Source of the DNA: Opitutaceae bacterium
GTDB lineage: Bacteria > Verrucomicrobiota > Verrucomicrobiia > Opitutales > Opitutaceae
Length of the DNA stretch: 38,801 bases
Direction of reading: 5' to 3'
NCBI GenBank assembly: GCA_014879845.1
Contig: JACSRI010000141.1
Coordinates: 1-38,801, forward strand
The stretch's first letter is position 1, and every line of letters starts with the position of its first letter. The notes below the pieces were generated by a model. It was not told the DNA's origin. It did no database searches and saw only the letters and a list, made by a program, of their open reading frames with translations. The translations under genes and the position numbers were made by a program. Positions 1 through 8,500 of this stretch are shown piece by piece.

Positions 1-1
1 G

Positions 2-688
2 ATCAGGGTGACGCCACTCGTCATCACCGACCTGGAGACGCGGGCCGACACATCCACCGGCCAGAAGGGACCGGCGTGGAGCGTGTTCGCCTTTCTGCTC
101 AGCGGCATGGCGGCGATGTTCCTGCTCTACCTGATCGACCACGGCATGCGTGACGTCTACCGCGAGATGCGACTGCACACGCTCGAGCGCTTCAAGACGA
201 TCCACGAGGGACTCGCGGTCTTCCTCGCCGGCAAGATCGCGTTCGCCGTCGTGCTGGGCTCGCTCGCCGCGCTCATCCTGCTCGGCGGCGGCGCGCTCAT
301 CTTTCAGTTCACCTGGCGCGAGCCGCTGCGGCTCGCCGCGCTCGTGGTGGCGTATTCGTTCTGTGGAGCCGGACTGTTGGGCATGCTCGCCGCCCTCGCC
401 GGGACGGAGCGCCGGGCCGACGCCCTCGCCAACATCATGATCGCCACGCTGGCCATCGCCGGCGGCTGCATGTTTCCCATCCATATGTTTCCCGTCTGGG
501 TGCGCCAGTGGATCACACCCTTCATGCCGACCGGCTGGTTCGCCGAGGCCGCGCGTGCCCTGCAGGACTCCGGTGACACCGGTCCGTGGCTGCACTCAAT
601 GGCCAAGTGCCTGGCCTTCGGCCTCGTCGCGGTGTTCATCGCCAGCGCCCTGCTCCGCCGCCGGATCGAGAAAGGAGTCCGCGCATGA
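2..688 (+). CDS. ABC-2 type transporter permease, 5' end outside the window
   Basis: This is the C-terminal part of a membrane permease of the ABC-2 family. The reading frame is open to the left edge, so the true start lies outside; the GTG at position 8 is unlikely to be the start. The visible 226 residues hold about five or six hydrophobic helices (for example residues 25-42, 73-98, 106-128 and 139-160) and the family-typical pattern in which a helix is followed by a re-entrant stretch with 'MFPIHMFPVWVRQW' and 'MPTGWFAEA'. The stop overlaps the next gene's start (ATGA at 685-688), so the two permeases are co-translated and probably form a heterodimer driven by an ATPase encoded upstream of the window. 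The substrate cannot be told; drug or lipid-like export is the usual range of the family. Confidence 0.85.
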   Translation: MRVTPLVITDLETRADTSTGQKGPAWSVFAFLLSGMAAMFLLYLIDHGMRDVYREMRLHTLERFKTIHEGLAVFLAGKIAFAVVLGSLAALILLGGGALIFQFTWREPLRLAALVVAYSFCGAGLLGMLAALAGTERRADALANIMIATLAIAGGCMFPIHMFPVWVRQWITPFMPTGWFAEAARALQDSGDTGPWLHSMAKCLAFGLVAVFIASALLRRRIEKGVRA

Positions 689-1821
689 GCGCCATCCTCG
701 TCATCGCCTGGAATGATGTTCGCCTCTTCCTTCGCGACCGCACCGCCTACCTCTGGCTCTTCGTCATGCCCCTGGCGTTTGTCTGGGTCATGGGTTTCGC
801 CGCCCGCGGCCCGGGCGGTCCGGAGGACGCGCGCCCGCGCGTGCTCGTGGACAACCGGGACACCGGCTTCATGGGCCGCGTATTCCTCAAGGAACTCGGC
901 CAGCAGGGCCTCGAGATCGTCACACCCGGCTCGGAGCACGCCGCCGACGCCCGCCGCGGCATCACCGTGCCAGCGGACTTCACCGAGCGCGTGCTCGCCA
1001 TGCAGCAGGTGAAGCTCGACTTCTTCACCATCGAGGGCTCCGACATCGGCAACGCGCAGATCGTGCAACTCCGGCTCGGCCGCGTGATCATCGCCCTGAA
1101 CGCGCACCTCGCGCGGCTCGCCATCGACACGCGAGGCGCGCCGCCGACGGAGGCTGGATTGGGAGCACTCATCGACGCACCGCCCGCCGTCGCGCTGCAG
1201 GTCTCGCACGCCGGCCGCAAGCCCCAGCCGGTCGGCATGTCGTTCTCCCTGCCGGGAAATCTCGTCGGCTACACCTTCCTCAATGTCCTGATCTTCGGCG
1301 GTGCCTCCGTGGCCGACCAGCGGCGCAGCGGCGTGATCCGCCGGCTCGCGGTCAATCCACTCAGCCGCCTGCAGCTGCTCGGCGGCAAGATCCTCGGGCT
1401 CATGCTCCTCGCCTTCGTGCAGTCGGCGGGGATGCTCGCGGCCGGCCAGTTTCTCTTCAAGGTGCCGATCGGCGACAGCCTCGGTGGCATCCTGCTGGTC
1501 ATGGGCGTGCTCGGCTGGGTGGCCGCGTCGTTCGGCGTGCTCATCGGTTCGCTCGCGCGCGCCGAGGACAAGGTGATCGGCATCTGCCTCGCCATCGGTC
1601 TGCCGGCCGCCGCGATCGGCGGCTGCTGGTGGCCGCTGGAACTCGCAGGCGACTTCTTCAAGCGCCTCGCCCACGCCGTACCCAACGGCTGGGCACTGGA
1701 TGCGCTGCATCAGCTCATCACCTACGGCTCCGGACTCGGCGCGATCGTCACGCCGCTGCTTGCGCTCGCCGCTTTCGGTCTGGCCGCCAACGTGGCCGCA
1801 GCACGGTGGTTCCGTGCCTGA
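685..1821 (+). CDS. ABC-2 type transporter permease
   Basis: A 378-residue integral membrane permease. The first helix is at about residues 20-38, followed by a roughly 180-residue soluble, probably extracytoplasmic, domain (about 40-215) and then five or six helices making the ABC2 membrane domain, with 'NVLIFGGASVADQRRSGVIRRLAVNPLSR' typical of the coupling region. It is the second half of a permease pair with the gene before it. The ATG at 685 was chosen because it overlaps the previous stop and is preceded by AAAGGAG at 671-677. This architecture (N-terminal helix, large outer domain, C-terminal helices) is that of YhbN/YbhS-like exporters, but nothing in the sequence names the substrate. 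No ATP-binding subunit is present downstream, where the next gene is an unrelated regulator. Confidence 0.85.
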   Translation: MSAILVIAWNDVRLFLRDRTAYLWLFVMPLAFVWVMGFAARGPGGPEDARPRVLVDNRDTGFMGRVFLKELGQQGLEIVTPGSEHAADARRGITVPADFTERVLAMQQVKLDFFTIEGSDIGNAQIVQLRLGRVIIALNAHLARLAIDTRGAPPTEAGLGALIDAPPAVALQVSHAGRKPQPVGMSFSLPGNLVGYTFLNVLIFGGASVADQRRSGVIRRLAVNPLSRLQLLGGKILGLMLLAFVQSAGMLAAGQFLFKVPIGDSLGGILLVMGVLGWVAASFGVLIGSLARAEDKVIGICLAIGLPAAAIGGCWWPLELAGDFFKRLAHAVPNGWALDALHQLITYGSGLGAIVTPLLALAAFGLAANVAAARWFRA

Positions 1822-1878
1822 TTCTCGGCAACGCGCTTGGCAGCGATCCTTATAGCGGTGAGCAACCCGACAGGTTCC

Positions 1879-1907
1879 TTGACTGATAAATCGGCTCGGA
1901 CTACGGC
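1879..1907 (+). promoter_or_regulatory. possible sigma70-type promoter of the response regulator gene
   Basis: TTGACT (1879-1884) and TACGGC (1902-1907) are separated by exactly 17 bases and lie just before the ATG at 1919. The -35 box is good, the -10 box poor. If real, the transcript would have almost no leader. Seen by eye only. Confidence 0.25.
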
Positions 1908-1918
1908 TCGCGCGCTGC

Positions 1919-2569
1919 ATGCACAGGCCCCCACGTGCTCGCGTTCTTCTCGTCGAAGATCATGTTTTTGTCCGCCAACTGATCGCTCAGTTTGCTCGCG
2001 AGCAACTCATGCTTGAAGTCTGCGGTGAGTGTTCCGGATGGCAGGAGGCCGCAGTGACATTGCGGCAAAAGGAAGTCGACGTAGTGATTCTCGATTGGTC
2101 TCTCCCAGATGGTGGCGCCGTCGACCTAATCCGTGCCGCACGCACCGACTTACCCGGGTTGCGATTCGTGATCCTTACTGCGCGGGAGGAACCCGAAGTC
2201 GCGCGCGCCGCGGCTGAGGTCGGGGCGCACGGTTTTGTCCTGAAGAGATCGGGAAGCGACGCCCTGTGCGCCGCTCTCGATGCCGCGCTAGCGGGGAAGA
2301 CCTACTTCTGTGCAAACTCGGCCCCCCTGCTCGCGAGCGCGCTACGTGAACCATCCAACCAGCCTCTCGCCCGCCTCTCTCCGCGCGAGATCGAGATCCT
2401 GCGGTTGATCGCCTCAGGTCGCAGCCCCAAGGAAGCCGCCGCGACACTCGGCACCAGCCCAAAGACAGTTCACAACCAGATCGCTAGCCTCCGGACCAAG
2501 CTGGACATCCACGAGACAGCGGGGCTCGTGCGCTTCGCACTGCGCCACCGAATCATCTCGGCGGATTAA
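1919..2569 (+). CDS. NarL/FixJ-family response regulator
   Basis: A 216-residue DNA-binding response regulator. Residues 7-125 form a receiver domain with acidic residues E13-D14, phosphoacceptor D59 (in 'VVILDWSLPDGG'), switch Thr in 'ILTARE' (T87) and Lys109. Residues about 150-212 form a LuxR-type helix-turn-helix ('LSPREIEILRLIASGRSPKEAAATLGTSPKTVHNQ'). It is convergent with the hybrid kinase gene and overlaps it by four bases: TTAA at 2566-2569 carries both stops, TAA on each strand. The kinase ends in an HPt domain, so this protein is the likely final receiver of the relay, as in BvgS-BvgA type systems (inference). Its target is unknown; the secreted protein beginning at 5551 is the nearest candidate. 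Third-position usage looks less GC-rich than in the flanking genes. Confidence 0.92.
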   Translation: MHRPPRARVLLVEDHVFVRQLIAQFAREQLMLEVCGECSGWQEAAVTLRQKEVDVVILDWSLPDGGAVDLIRAARTDLPGLRFVILTAREEPEVARAAAEVGAHGFVLKRSGSDALCAALDAALAGKTYFCANSAPLLASALREPSNQPLARLSPREIEILRLIASGRSPKEAAATLGTSPKTVHNQIASLRTKLDIHETAGLVRFALRHRIISAD

Positions 2570-5283
2570 CGGCCGGGCGTAACCGAACCCAAAGCCCTGG
2601 CGCGCATCAAAGCCATGCGAAGATCCTGAATTGCGGTGGCAGGGCTTCGTCCCGCACGAGCCAGCGCCTCGATCTCGCTCAAGAACCGACTGGTTTCCCT
2701 GAACTCCGGACCTAGAAAGTCCGCACCATTCTTCAGATAGTGGGCGCGATCGGCGATTGGCTTGCCGTCGCCAATCGCCACCGGTCCCTCCCACGCCCGC
2801 AGGCTCTCCTCGACCTCAGCCAGCCACGCGGACCGGAGGCCGCCGTCGACGACCCACTGCCCGCCGGTCGGAGCGATCGCGCGGACACCCGCGGTCCGTC
2901 CGACCTGAAGCCACGGACGCGCCGCGATCGCACTCGAAAACGTCTCGAGATCACACGGCTTGGGCAGGAAGTGATCGCACCCAGCCTCGGAGGCCCGGCG
3001 CCGTATCTCGACGCCATCGGTCGCCGAAACCCCGATACGCCAGACCTCACCGTCGCCGACCACCACCGGGTCGAGTGCGACGGCGAATCCGGACCCGTCC
3101 GCGAGGTGGTGATCGATCACAAGCACGTCGGGGGCGCCGCTCTTGCGCAACCACGCGCGCGCCTCGGCCACGGATGCGGCGACCGAAGGCACACCGCCCA
3201 ACGTCGTCACGAAGTCGCAGAAGAGTCCGGAGACCGTGGGATGATCCTCGACCACAAGCACCCGCCACCCTTCCAGCCGGCACGTGGAGGCTGCCGTGGC
3301 ATTCGTCTCCCGCGTTTGGTCGCCCCGCTCCACCGGAAATGTCACCCGGAAGAGAGAGCCGGCGCCAGGCTCTGAGTGCACCTCTAGCGTCCCGCGCATG
3401 CAATCGATGATCTGTCGGGTGATCGAGAGACCGAGTCCCGCACCTCGCTGCTCCAGCCGCGCGGCCTGCTCCCCGCGAAAGAACGGATCGAACAGTCGCC
3501 CCAAATCATCCGAATCCATGCCGATACCCGGGTCTTCAACCTCGATCACAAGTTCACCTTCCGAAGGGTGGCGCAGTCGGATGACAATTCCTCCGCGCTC
3601 CGTGTAGCGGACCGCGTTGGACAGCAGATTGACGACAACCTGACGCACGCGCACACCATCGAGTAGGAGCCGGGGTGGCAAGCTCTCGTCGTATTCCGCC
3701 CGCACGGTCAGACCTTTGCGCGTCGCCTCAGCCTCGATCGAAGCCAGCGCATCGGCTGCCACCGTCACCGGATTCTCCATCCGCGGTCGCAACTGGAACA
3801 CACCGGCCCGGAGCGTCGACAGATCGAGCATCTGGTTGATCAGATGCGCAAGGTGCCTCCCATCACAGCGCAGTCGTTCCACGTAGGTTCGTTGCCCCTG
3901 CCCCAGGTCGGTCCGCGCCAGAAGGTCGGCATAGCCCAGCACACTCTGCAGCGGTGTACGCAACTCATGGCTCACGGCCGCCACGGCGGCGTGCGCTCCG
4001 GCGACCTGCGCACTCCGGCGTTGGGCGACGAGCCACAAGCCCCCGCATGCCCCTCCTGCCAGCAGCAGGGCCATGCTGGGAAGGCGCAGGACCAGGAGCT
4101 GCCGAGTCCAGGCCAGGGCGTCGTAGTCGACCCCGAGGAGGATGCGTGAATCAGGACCGTCGACCCAGATCGGAAGCACTGCGGTGACGACCAGACCCGA
4201 GTTGTCCTGCGATGGAGGTAGGAACGAAAAGCGGTCCCCCGGCATCACCCATGCATCCGTCTCGGCGCCGGGCCGGAAGTCGACATCGACATACTTCCCG
4301 GCCGTCACCCATGAGACCGTCGCCGCCGCCGGAAAACACCAGCGCCCGTCGCGCAGCGCCATGAGGTAGGCATACATCGCCCGGCCGTCGCTTCTCCGCA
4401 ATTCCGTCAGCGTGAGCCACACCCGACGATGCGCTTCACTGCCTGCGCGAGCCTCTCGCCGGTAGAGCGCCAAGATATCCCCCTGCTGAAGCTGGGCGGC
4501 CGCCCACGCCATCCGGCTGCGCAGATCGGACGCCAGGCGCCAGCGAAGCTGCCGGTCCCCGTAGGCGATTGCCGCAAACGCCCCACCCGCGCTGAGCGCC
4601 ACCAGGCCCATCGTCCGCAGCGAGAAGCGTCCACTCAAAGTACTGCTGGTTCCCACCCACCAGGCCAAGCCGGCCGGCCCCAAGATCGCGAGCGCCGCAA
4701 GGTGGCGCCACCATGACCAACTCGCACCGGTCAGCAGCCCCGGCCACAGGGTCTGCTCCAGACTCGCCTCCGTCAGCGCGGCCACAGCCACCCATCCGAT
4801 CGCGACCCCGACCGAGATACGGCGCCACCTCTCCGCCGACTTCATACGATTGGCCACGTGCACGAGGACCATGCACAGCAGCGCGCCATCAAAGACTCCC
4901 GGAAGCGGATACGGCAGGGTGTGCCGGGTAACACCGGCCGCCACGGTCACGGCGCCACCGGCCAACGCGACGAACGACGGGGGCGCGGCCGGACGCCAAG
5001 CCCAGATCACACCCGCTGCGAGGATGCCTGTCCCTCCGGCCCGGAAGAGGGTCTCGAGCATCTCCTCGGCCCGCCAGCCCGTCGGTTCGATCCAGCCCGA
5101 GACCGCGCCGGTCACCGAGGCCAGCCAGCCCAGCATCCACCACGCACCCCACATCCGGACCGGTCGATCCTGCCCCGCGCGCCAGGCGCGACGTACCCAG
5201 AGGCCTACTACAGACGTCCAGAGAAGGACCAGGCAATCGACCTCCATCGCATACCCGGGCACATACGGCGTGCGAAACTCCAT
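2566..5283 (-). CDS. hybrid sensor histidine kinase with receiver and HPt domains
   Basis: A 905-residue membrane kinase. From the ATG at 5283, residues about 15-245 contain some seven or eight hydrophobic helices, a helix lies near 222-242, a sensor region of about 150 residues follows, then a last helix near 400-420. The kinase core follows: phospho-acceptor H439 in 'SHELRTP', N-box N556, G1 'DPGIGMD' and G2 'GAGLGL'. A receiver domain spans about 673-785 (D724 in 'VLVIDHHLAD', K775), and an HPt-like domain ends the protein (H848 in 'AHYLKNGADFLG'). All parts of a His-Asp-His relay are therefore in one protein, with the convergent regulator as the likely last Asp. The start is uncertain: an in-frame ATG at 5373 would extend it through the palindrome at 5337-5363, giving 'MGKFPMP', which looks like non-coding repeat sequence; ATG 5247 is also possible. 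Confidence 0.9.
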   Translation of the reverse strand: MEFRTPYVPGYAMEVDCLVLLWTSVVGLWVRRAWRAGQDRPVRMWGAWWMLGWLASVTGAVSGWIEPTGWRAEEMLETLFRAGGTGILAAGVIWAWRPAAPPSFVALAGGAVTVAAGVTRHTLPYPLPGVFDGALLCMVLVHVANRMKSAERWRRISVGVAIGWVAVAALTEASLEQTLWPGLLTGASWSWWRHLAALAILGPAGLAWWVGTSSTLSGRFSLRTMGLVALSAGGAFAAIAYGDRQLRWRLASDLRSRMAWAAAQLQQGDILALYRREARAGSEAHRRVWLTLTELRRSDGRAMYAYLMALRDGRWCFPAAATVSWVTAGKYVDVDFRPGAETDAWVMPGDRFSFLPPSQDNSGLVVTAVLPIWVDGPDSRILLGVDYDALAWTRQLLVLRLPSMALLLAGGACGGLWLVAQRRSAQVAGAHAAVAAVSHELRTPLQSVLGYADLLARTDLGQGQRTYVERLRCDGRHLAHLINQMLDLSTLRAGVFQLRPRMENPVTVAADALASIEAEATRKGLTVRAEYDESLPPRLLLDGVRVRQVVVNLLSNAVRYTERGGIVIRLRHPSEGELVIEVEDPGIGMDSDDLGRLFDPFFRGEQAARLEQRGAGLGLSITRQIIDCMRGTLEVHSEPGAGSLFRVTFPVERGDQTRETNATAASTCRLEGWRVLVVEDHPTVSGLFCDFVTTLGGVPSVAASVAEARAWLRKSGAPDVLVIDHHLADGSGFAVALDPVVVGDGEVWRIGVSATDGVEIRRRASEAGCDHFLPKPCDLETFSSAIAARPWLQVGRTAGVRAIAPTGGQWVVDGGLRSAWLAEVEESLRAWEGPVAIGDGKPIADRAHYLKNGADFLGPEFRETSRFLSEIEALARAGRSPATAIQDLRMALMRARALGSVTPGR

Positions 5284-5336
5284 TCGGGGCGTGGCTAGCG
5301 CGCAACCCAGCCGGTCGCAAGTCCGGCCCTGCCCGC

Positions 5337-5363
5337 CCGGCATGGGAAACTTTCCCATGCCGG
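5337..5363. repeat. perfect 27-bp palindrome between divergent kinase and secreted-protein genes
   Basis: CCGGCATGGGAAA, a single C, then TTTCCCATGCCGG: 13-bp arms with no mismatch. It lies 53 bases before the chosen kinase start and 187 bases before the ATG at 5551. It may be an operator for a dimeric regulator, or a dispersed palindromic repeat; only one copy is visible in the window. Confidence 0.7.
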
Positions 5364-5550
5364 TGGCCATCATTCCCAAGGACGGGGCACACCTTGTGCA
5401 CTATCCTTGGATCGATGTGAAGGCCCACGTTTCGCTGGCGCGCGACCTCCATCGTGGAGCGACGACCTGCGATCGTCGGTTGGCTGCCTTCACTGCGTAG
5501 CCGTTCGTTCCACACCGTGCCACGACCGTCCCTCGCCCCCCCCTACAAAC

Positions 5551-8500
5551 ATGAGACTCGTCTTCCCCTGCATCGCCGTCTGTGCGCTCTCCCATCTTTC
5601 GTATGCGGCGCCGAAACTTCCTGCGACCGACGGGCCCATCAATGCAGTCCTCGTCGACGGCGATGTCACCTATATCGGCGGTGAGTTTTCGACCGTGGCG
5701 GAGGATTTGGGATACGCTCAATTCTTCGACGCGACCTCCGGGGCCCTGCTACGAAACTTCCCGTATGTCGACGGCCTCGTACATGCTGCCGTGCCTGACG
5801 GAGCCGGCGGATTTTACATCGGCGGTGAGTTCATGCGCGTCGGAGGCATCGAGTGCCGCCGGTTGGCGCGCATCCGGGCGGACGGAACGGTCGACACGAC
5901 GTTCTCCGCATCGGTCGACGGGAATCCCTCGAGCTTCTGGCGGCCGCGCAACTTCGTGGCAGGGTCGGTGTCGGGCGACTACGACGGAGCGGGCGAACAG
6001 CGGCATGCCTCGAGCGCTGTCCACAGTCTCCTGCTTGTCGGCGACACGCTCTACGTCGGCGGCTATTTCAGCCAGGTCAGTGGCAGCGTACGATTGAGCC
6101 TCGCTGCCGTGGATGCTACGACCGGCGCTGTGCGCGCATTCAACCCGTGCGTGGAAATGGAGCGACTCGGAGGCGACCCGAACGGCCGCGCGATTCACCC
6201 GGGACTCGTTCTCAGTCTCGCCGAACGCGGTGGCACACTCTACGTCGGAGGTGAGTTCTTTCTCCTCAATCGCGACCAGACAACCATGGTCGGCGGAGTC
6301 CAGCGGCTGAATCTGGCCGCGGTAAACCGCACGACCGGCGTGGCGACGCCGTGGAATCCGAACGCGGCGCTTGCCAGCAAGATTGCCGGGGGCGACTGGA
6401 CGATCCCGGGCGGGACACCACAGCGACCGGCGGATATCCGAGACCACTATGTCGTAGTCACTGCGATCGACACCGATATCGACTCGGTCTACGTGGGTGG
6501 ACGCTCCTGGAGAACAAAGTACGTCGGAGGGACCTCCCTGCGCTCGTTCTACTTCGCTGATGCGACGACACCGCTCAACGGCCCGCTCGCGCGCATCGAC
6601 CGTACATCCGGGGAAACATCGGCGACGTGGCGCACGTCCACCATCACCGAGTCCGATGCGACGGTGATGTCGCTGTTTGTCCATGCAGGCCGAGTTCATA
6701 TCGCGGGGAAACTACCGATCGGTCCCTGGACCTACAATGTGATCGATGCATCGGTGATGACGTCGGTGCTCACGGGATCCGATCTCGGAGAGGTGAGTCC
6801 GGGAATCGTCGGGTCCAACGCCGGATTCGATCAGCGCCACTTCAGGATGTTTCACGATGGCGCCACTGTCTGGTTTGCGGGTTACGCCTATCTCCCCTCC
6901 CATCCGAGTGACGGCGGTGACCTGAACCGCGGTGTGGGTGTGTGGTCCGTCGCCAATCACGGCATCTCGCCGACATTCAGCGGTTGGCGTCCCGAATTCC
7001 GCCCGTCCGGCTACAACCAAGGCCTGATGACAAACGGCACCTTCAGTCATCCCTACAACGGGCAAACCATGACCGTCGCGCGGTCGGGTGGCGTTGTCTT
7101 TGCCGGATCGACCAGCGCGGCTCCCTTTTTCCATCACCGCGCCTGCTTCGCAGCAATCGAGACCTCGACGGGACGCGTCCTTCCGCAAGCAGCCGGTGTC
7201 CTCCAATTCAGCGGCTCGGGCCGCGAGCGGATCAACGCTTTGGCCAAAGTCGGGACGCGGATCTACGCCGGCGGAGTCTTCAATACGGCTTTTAACGGAA
7301 CGACGGCCCCAGGCTCCCTGACGATGGACAACACCACGTACAATCTTTGCGCGATCGTTCCGTCGTCGTCGCCCGGCGGCCAACTCAGTGTCGCCAACTG
7401 CGTCGGGTTCGGCGGCGAGGTGCATGCTCTGGCGGTGGACGGCACCGACCTGCTGGTGGGCGGCGCGTTCATCGACCAGCGCGTTCGCTTCACGGGGACA
7501 CCGAGCTCCGCAATCGGAAGCACAGTCGACGCGAAGCGATTCGTTTGTCGCGTCGACACCACGATCCACTGGGCGGTCGAGTTGGCCCCAGGCGACTCGG
7601 TCGTCGTGATCGGGCGCCCCAAGGACTACAACCCGAATCCCAATGGGACCGTGCGCACCCTGGCCGTGGCCGACGATCAACTCTTCCTAGGAGGTCACTT
7701 CACGAATCTGGGCGGAACAGTGTCGCGCCGGGGGCTTGCCGCGGTGCATCGCGTCACCGGTCAGCCCCTCGCATTCGACGCCGGCATCGATGCCAACGAC
7801 AACCGCCCGGTGACTTCGGTCGTCGTCGATCAGTCCACGGTGTGGGTGGCCGGCGGGTTCAAGGGAGAAGGCAGCGTGGCGGCCGGACTGGCACGACGTG
7901 ACTATGCGGCGGCCTTTGATCGCACGACGGGCTCGCTCAGGCCATGGAATCCCGCCCCGGATGGTCCGGTCCGGGATATCGGCTTGGATCAATCGGCGGG
8001 CGTGGTCTACATCGCAGGTCGGTTTGCGCGCGTCCTTGGGAGCACTTCGCGCTACGATGCCGCCGCATGGCGCACCAATGACCTCCAGCTCCTGGCTTGG
8101 AATCCATTCTCCACGGCCGACCGCCTGGGAGAGTCCGGCGGGGCCCGGCACCTTGTCGTCCACCCCGATGCGGTACAGATCTTCCGTCAGCGATGGGGCG
8201 CCGCCGACACAGGATACGATGACGCGGGCACCTTCGCGCCACGACTGCCCGACAATTGGCGGACGACCATGGCGCGCCATGCCCCACTGGGAGGCGTTCC
8301 GGCCACGCCGGGCCGCTCCGCCGTATGCACCACTGCCAAGGCCGATGCATTCGCCCCAGCCGTGGTGCCGGTGCAGCCGCAACTTCGATACCTCGAACTC
8401 GCACACGGGGAGTCCGCGGCTGTCACCCTCAACCGTACCGGTTTGCGGGCGATCCAGGTTCATGGCGCCCCGTACGGCATGACCTTCGATGCAGCCACCG

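Noticed and set aside
304-1920. 538-codon open frame on the minus strand opposite the ABC permeases
   Set aside because: Its product is Arg/Ala/Glu-rich without any fold signal and it is antisense to clearly conserved membrane proteins. High GC leaves long stop-free antisense frames throughout this window.
5284-5373. Extended kinase N-terminus starting at ATG 5373 (or TTG 5379)
   Set aside because: The additional residues are encoded by the palindrome and by sequence with no membrane or domain features; a start at 5283 or 5247 gives a normal membrane N-terminus.
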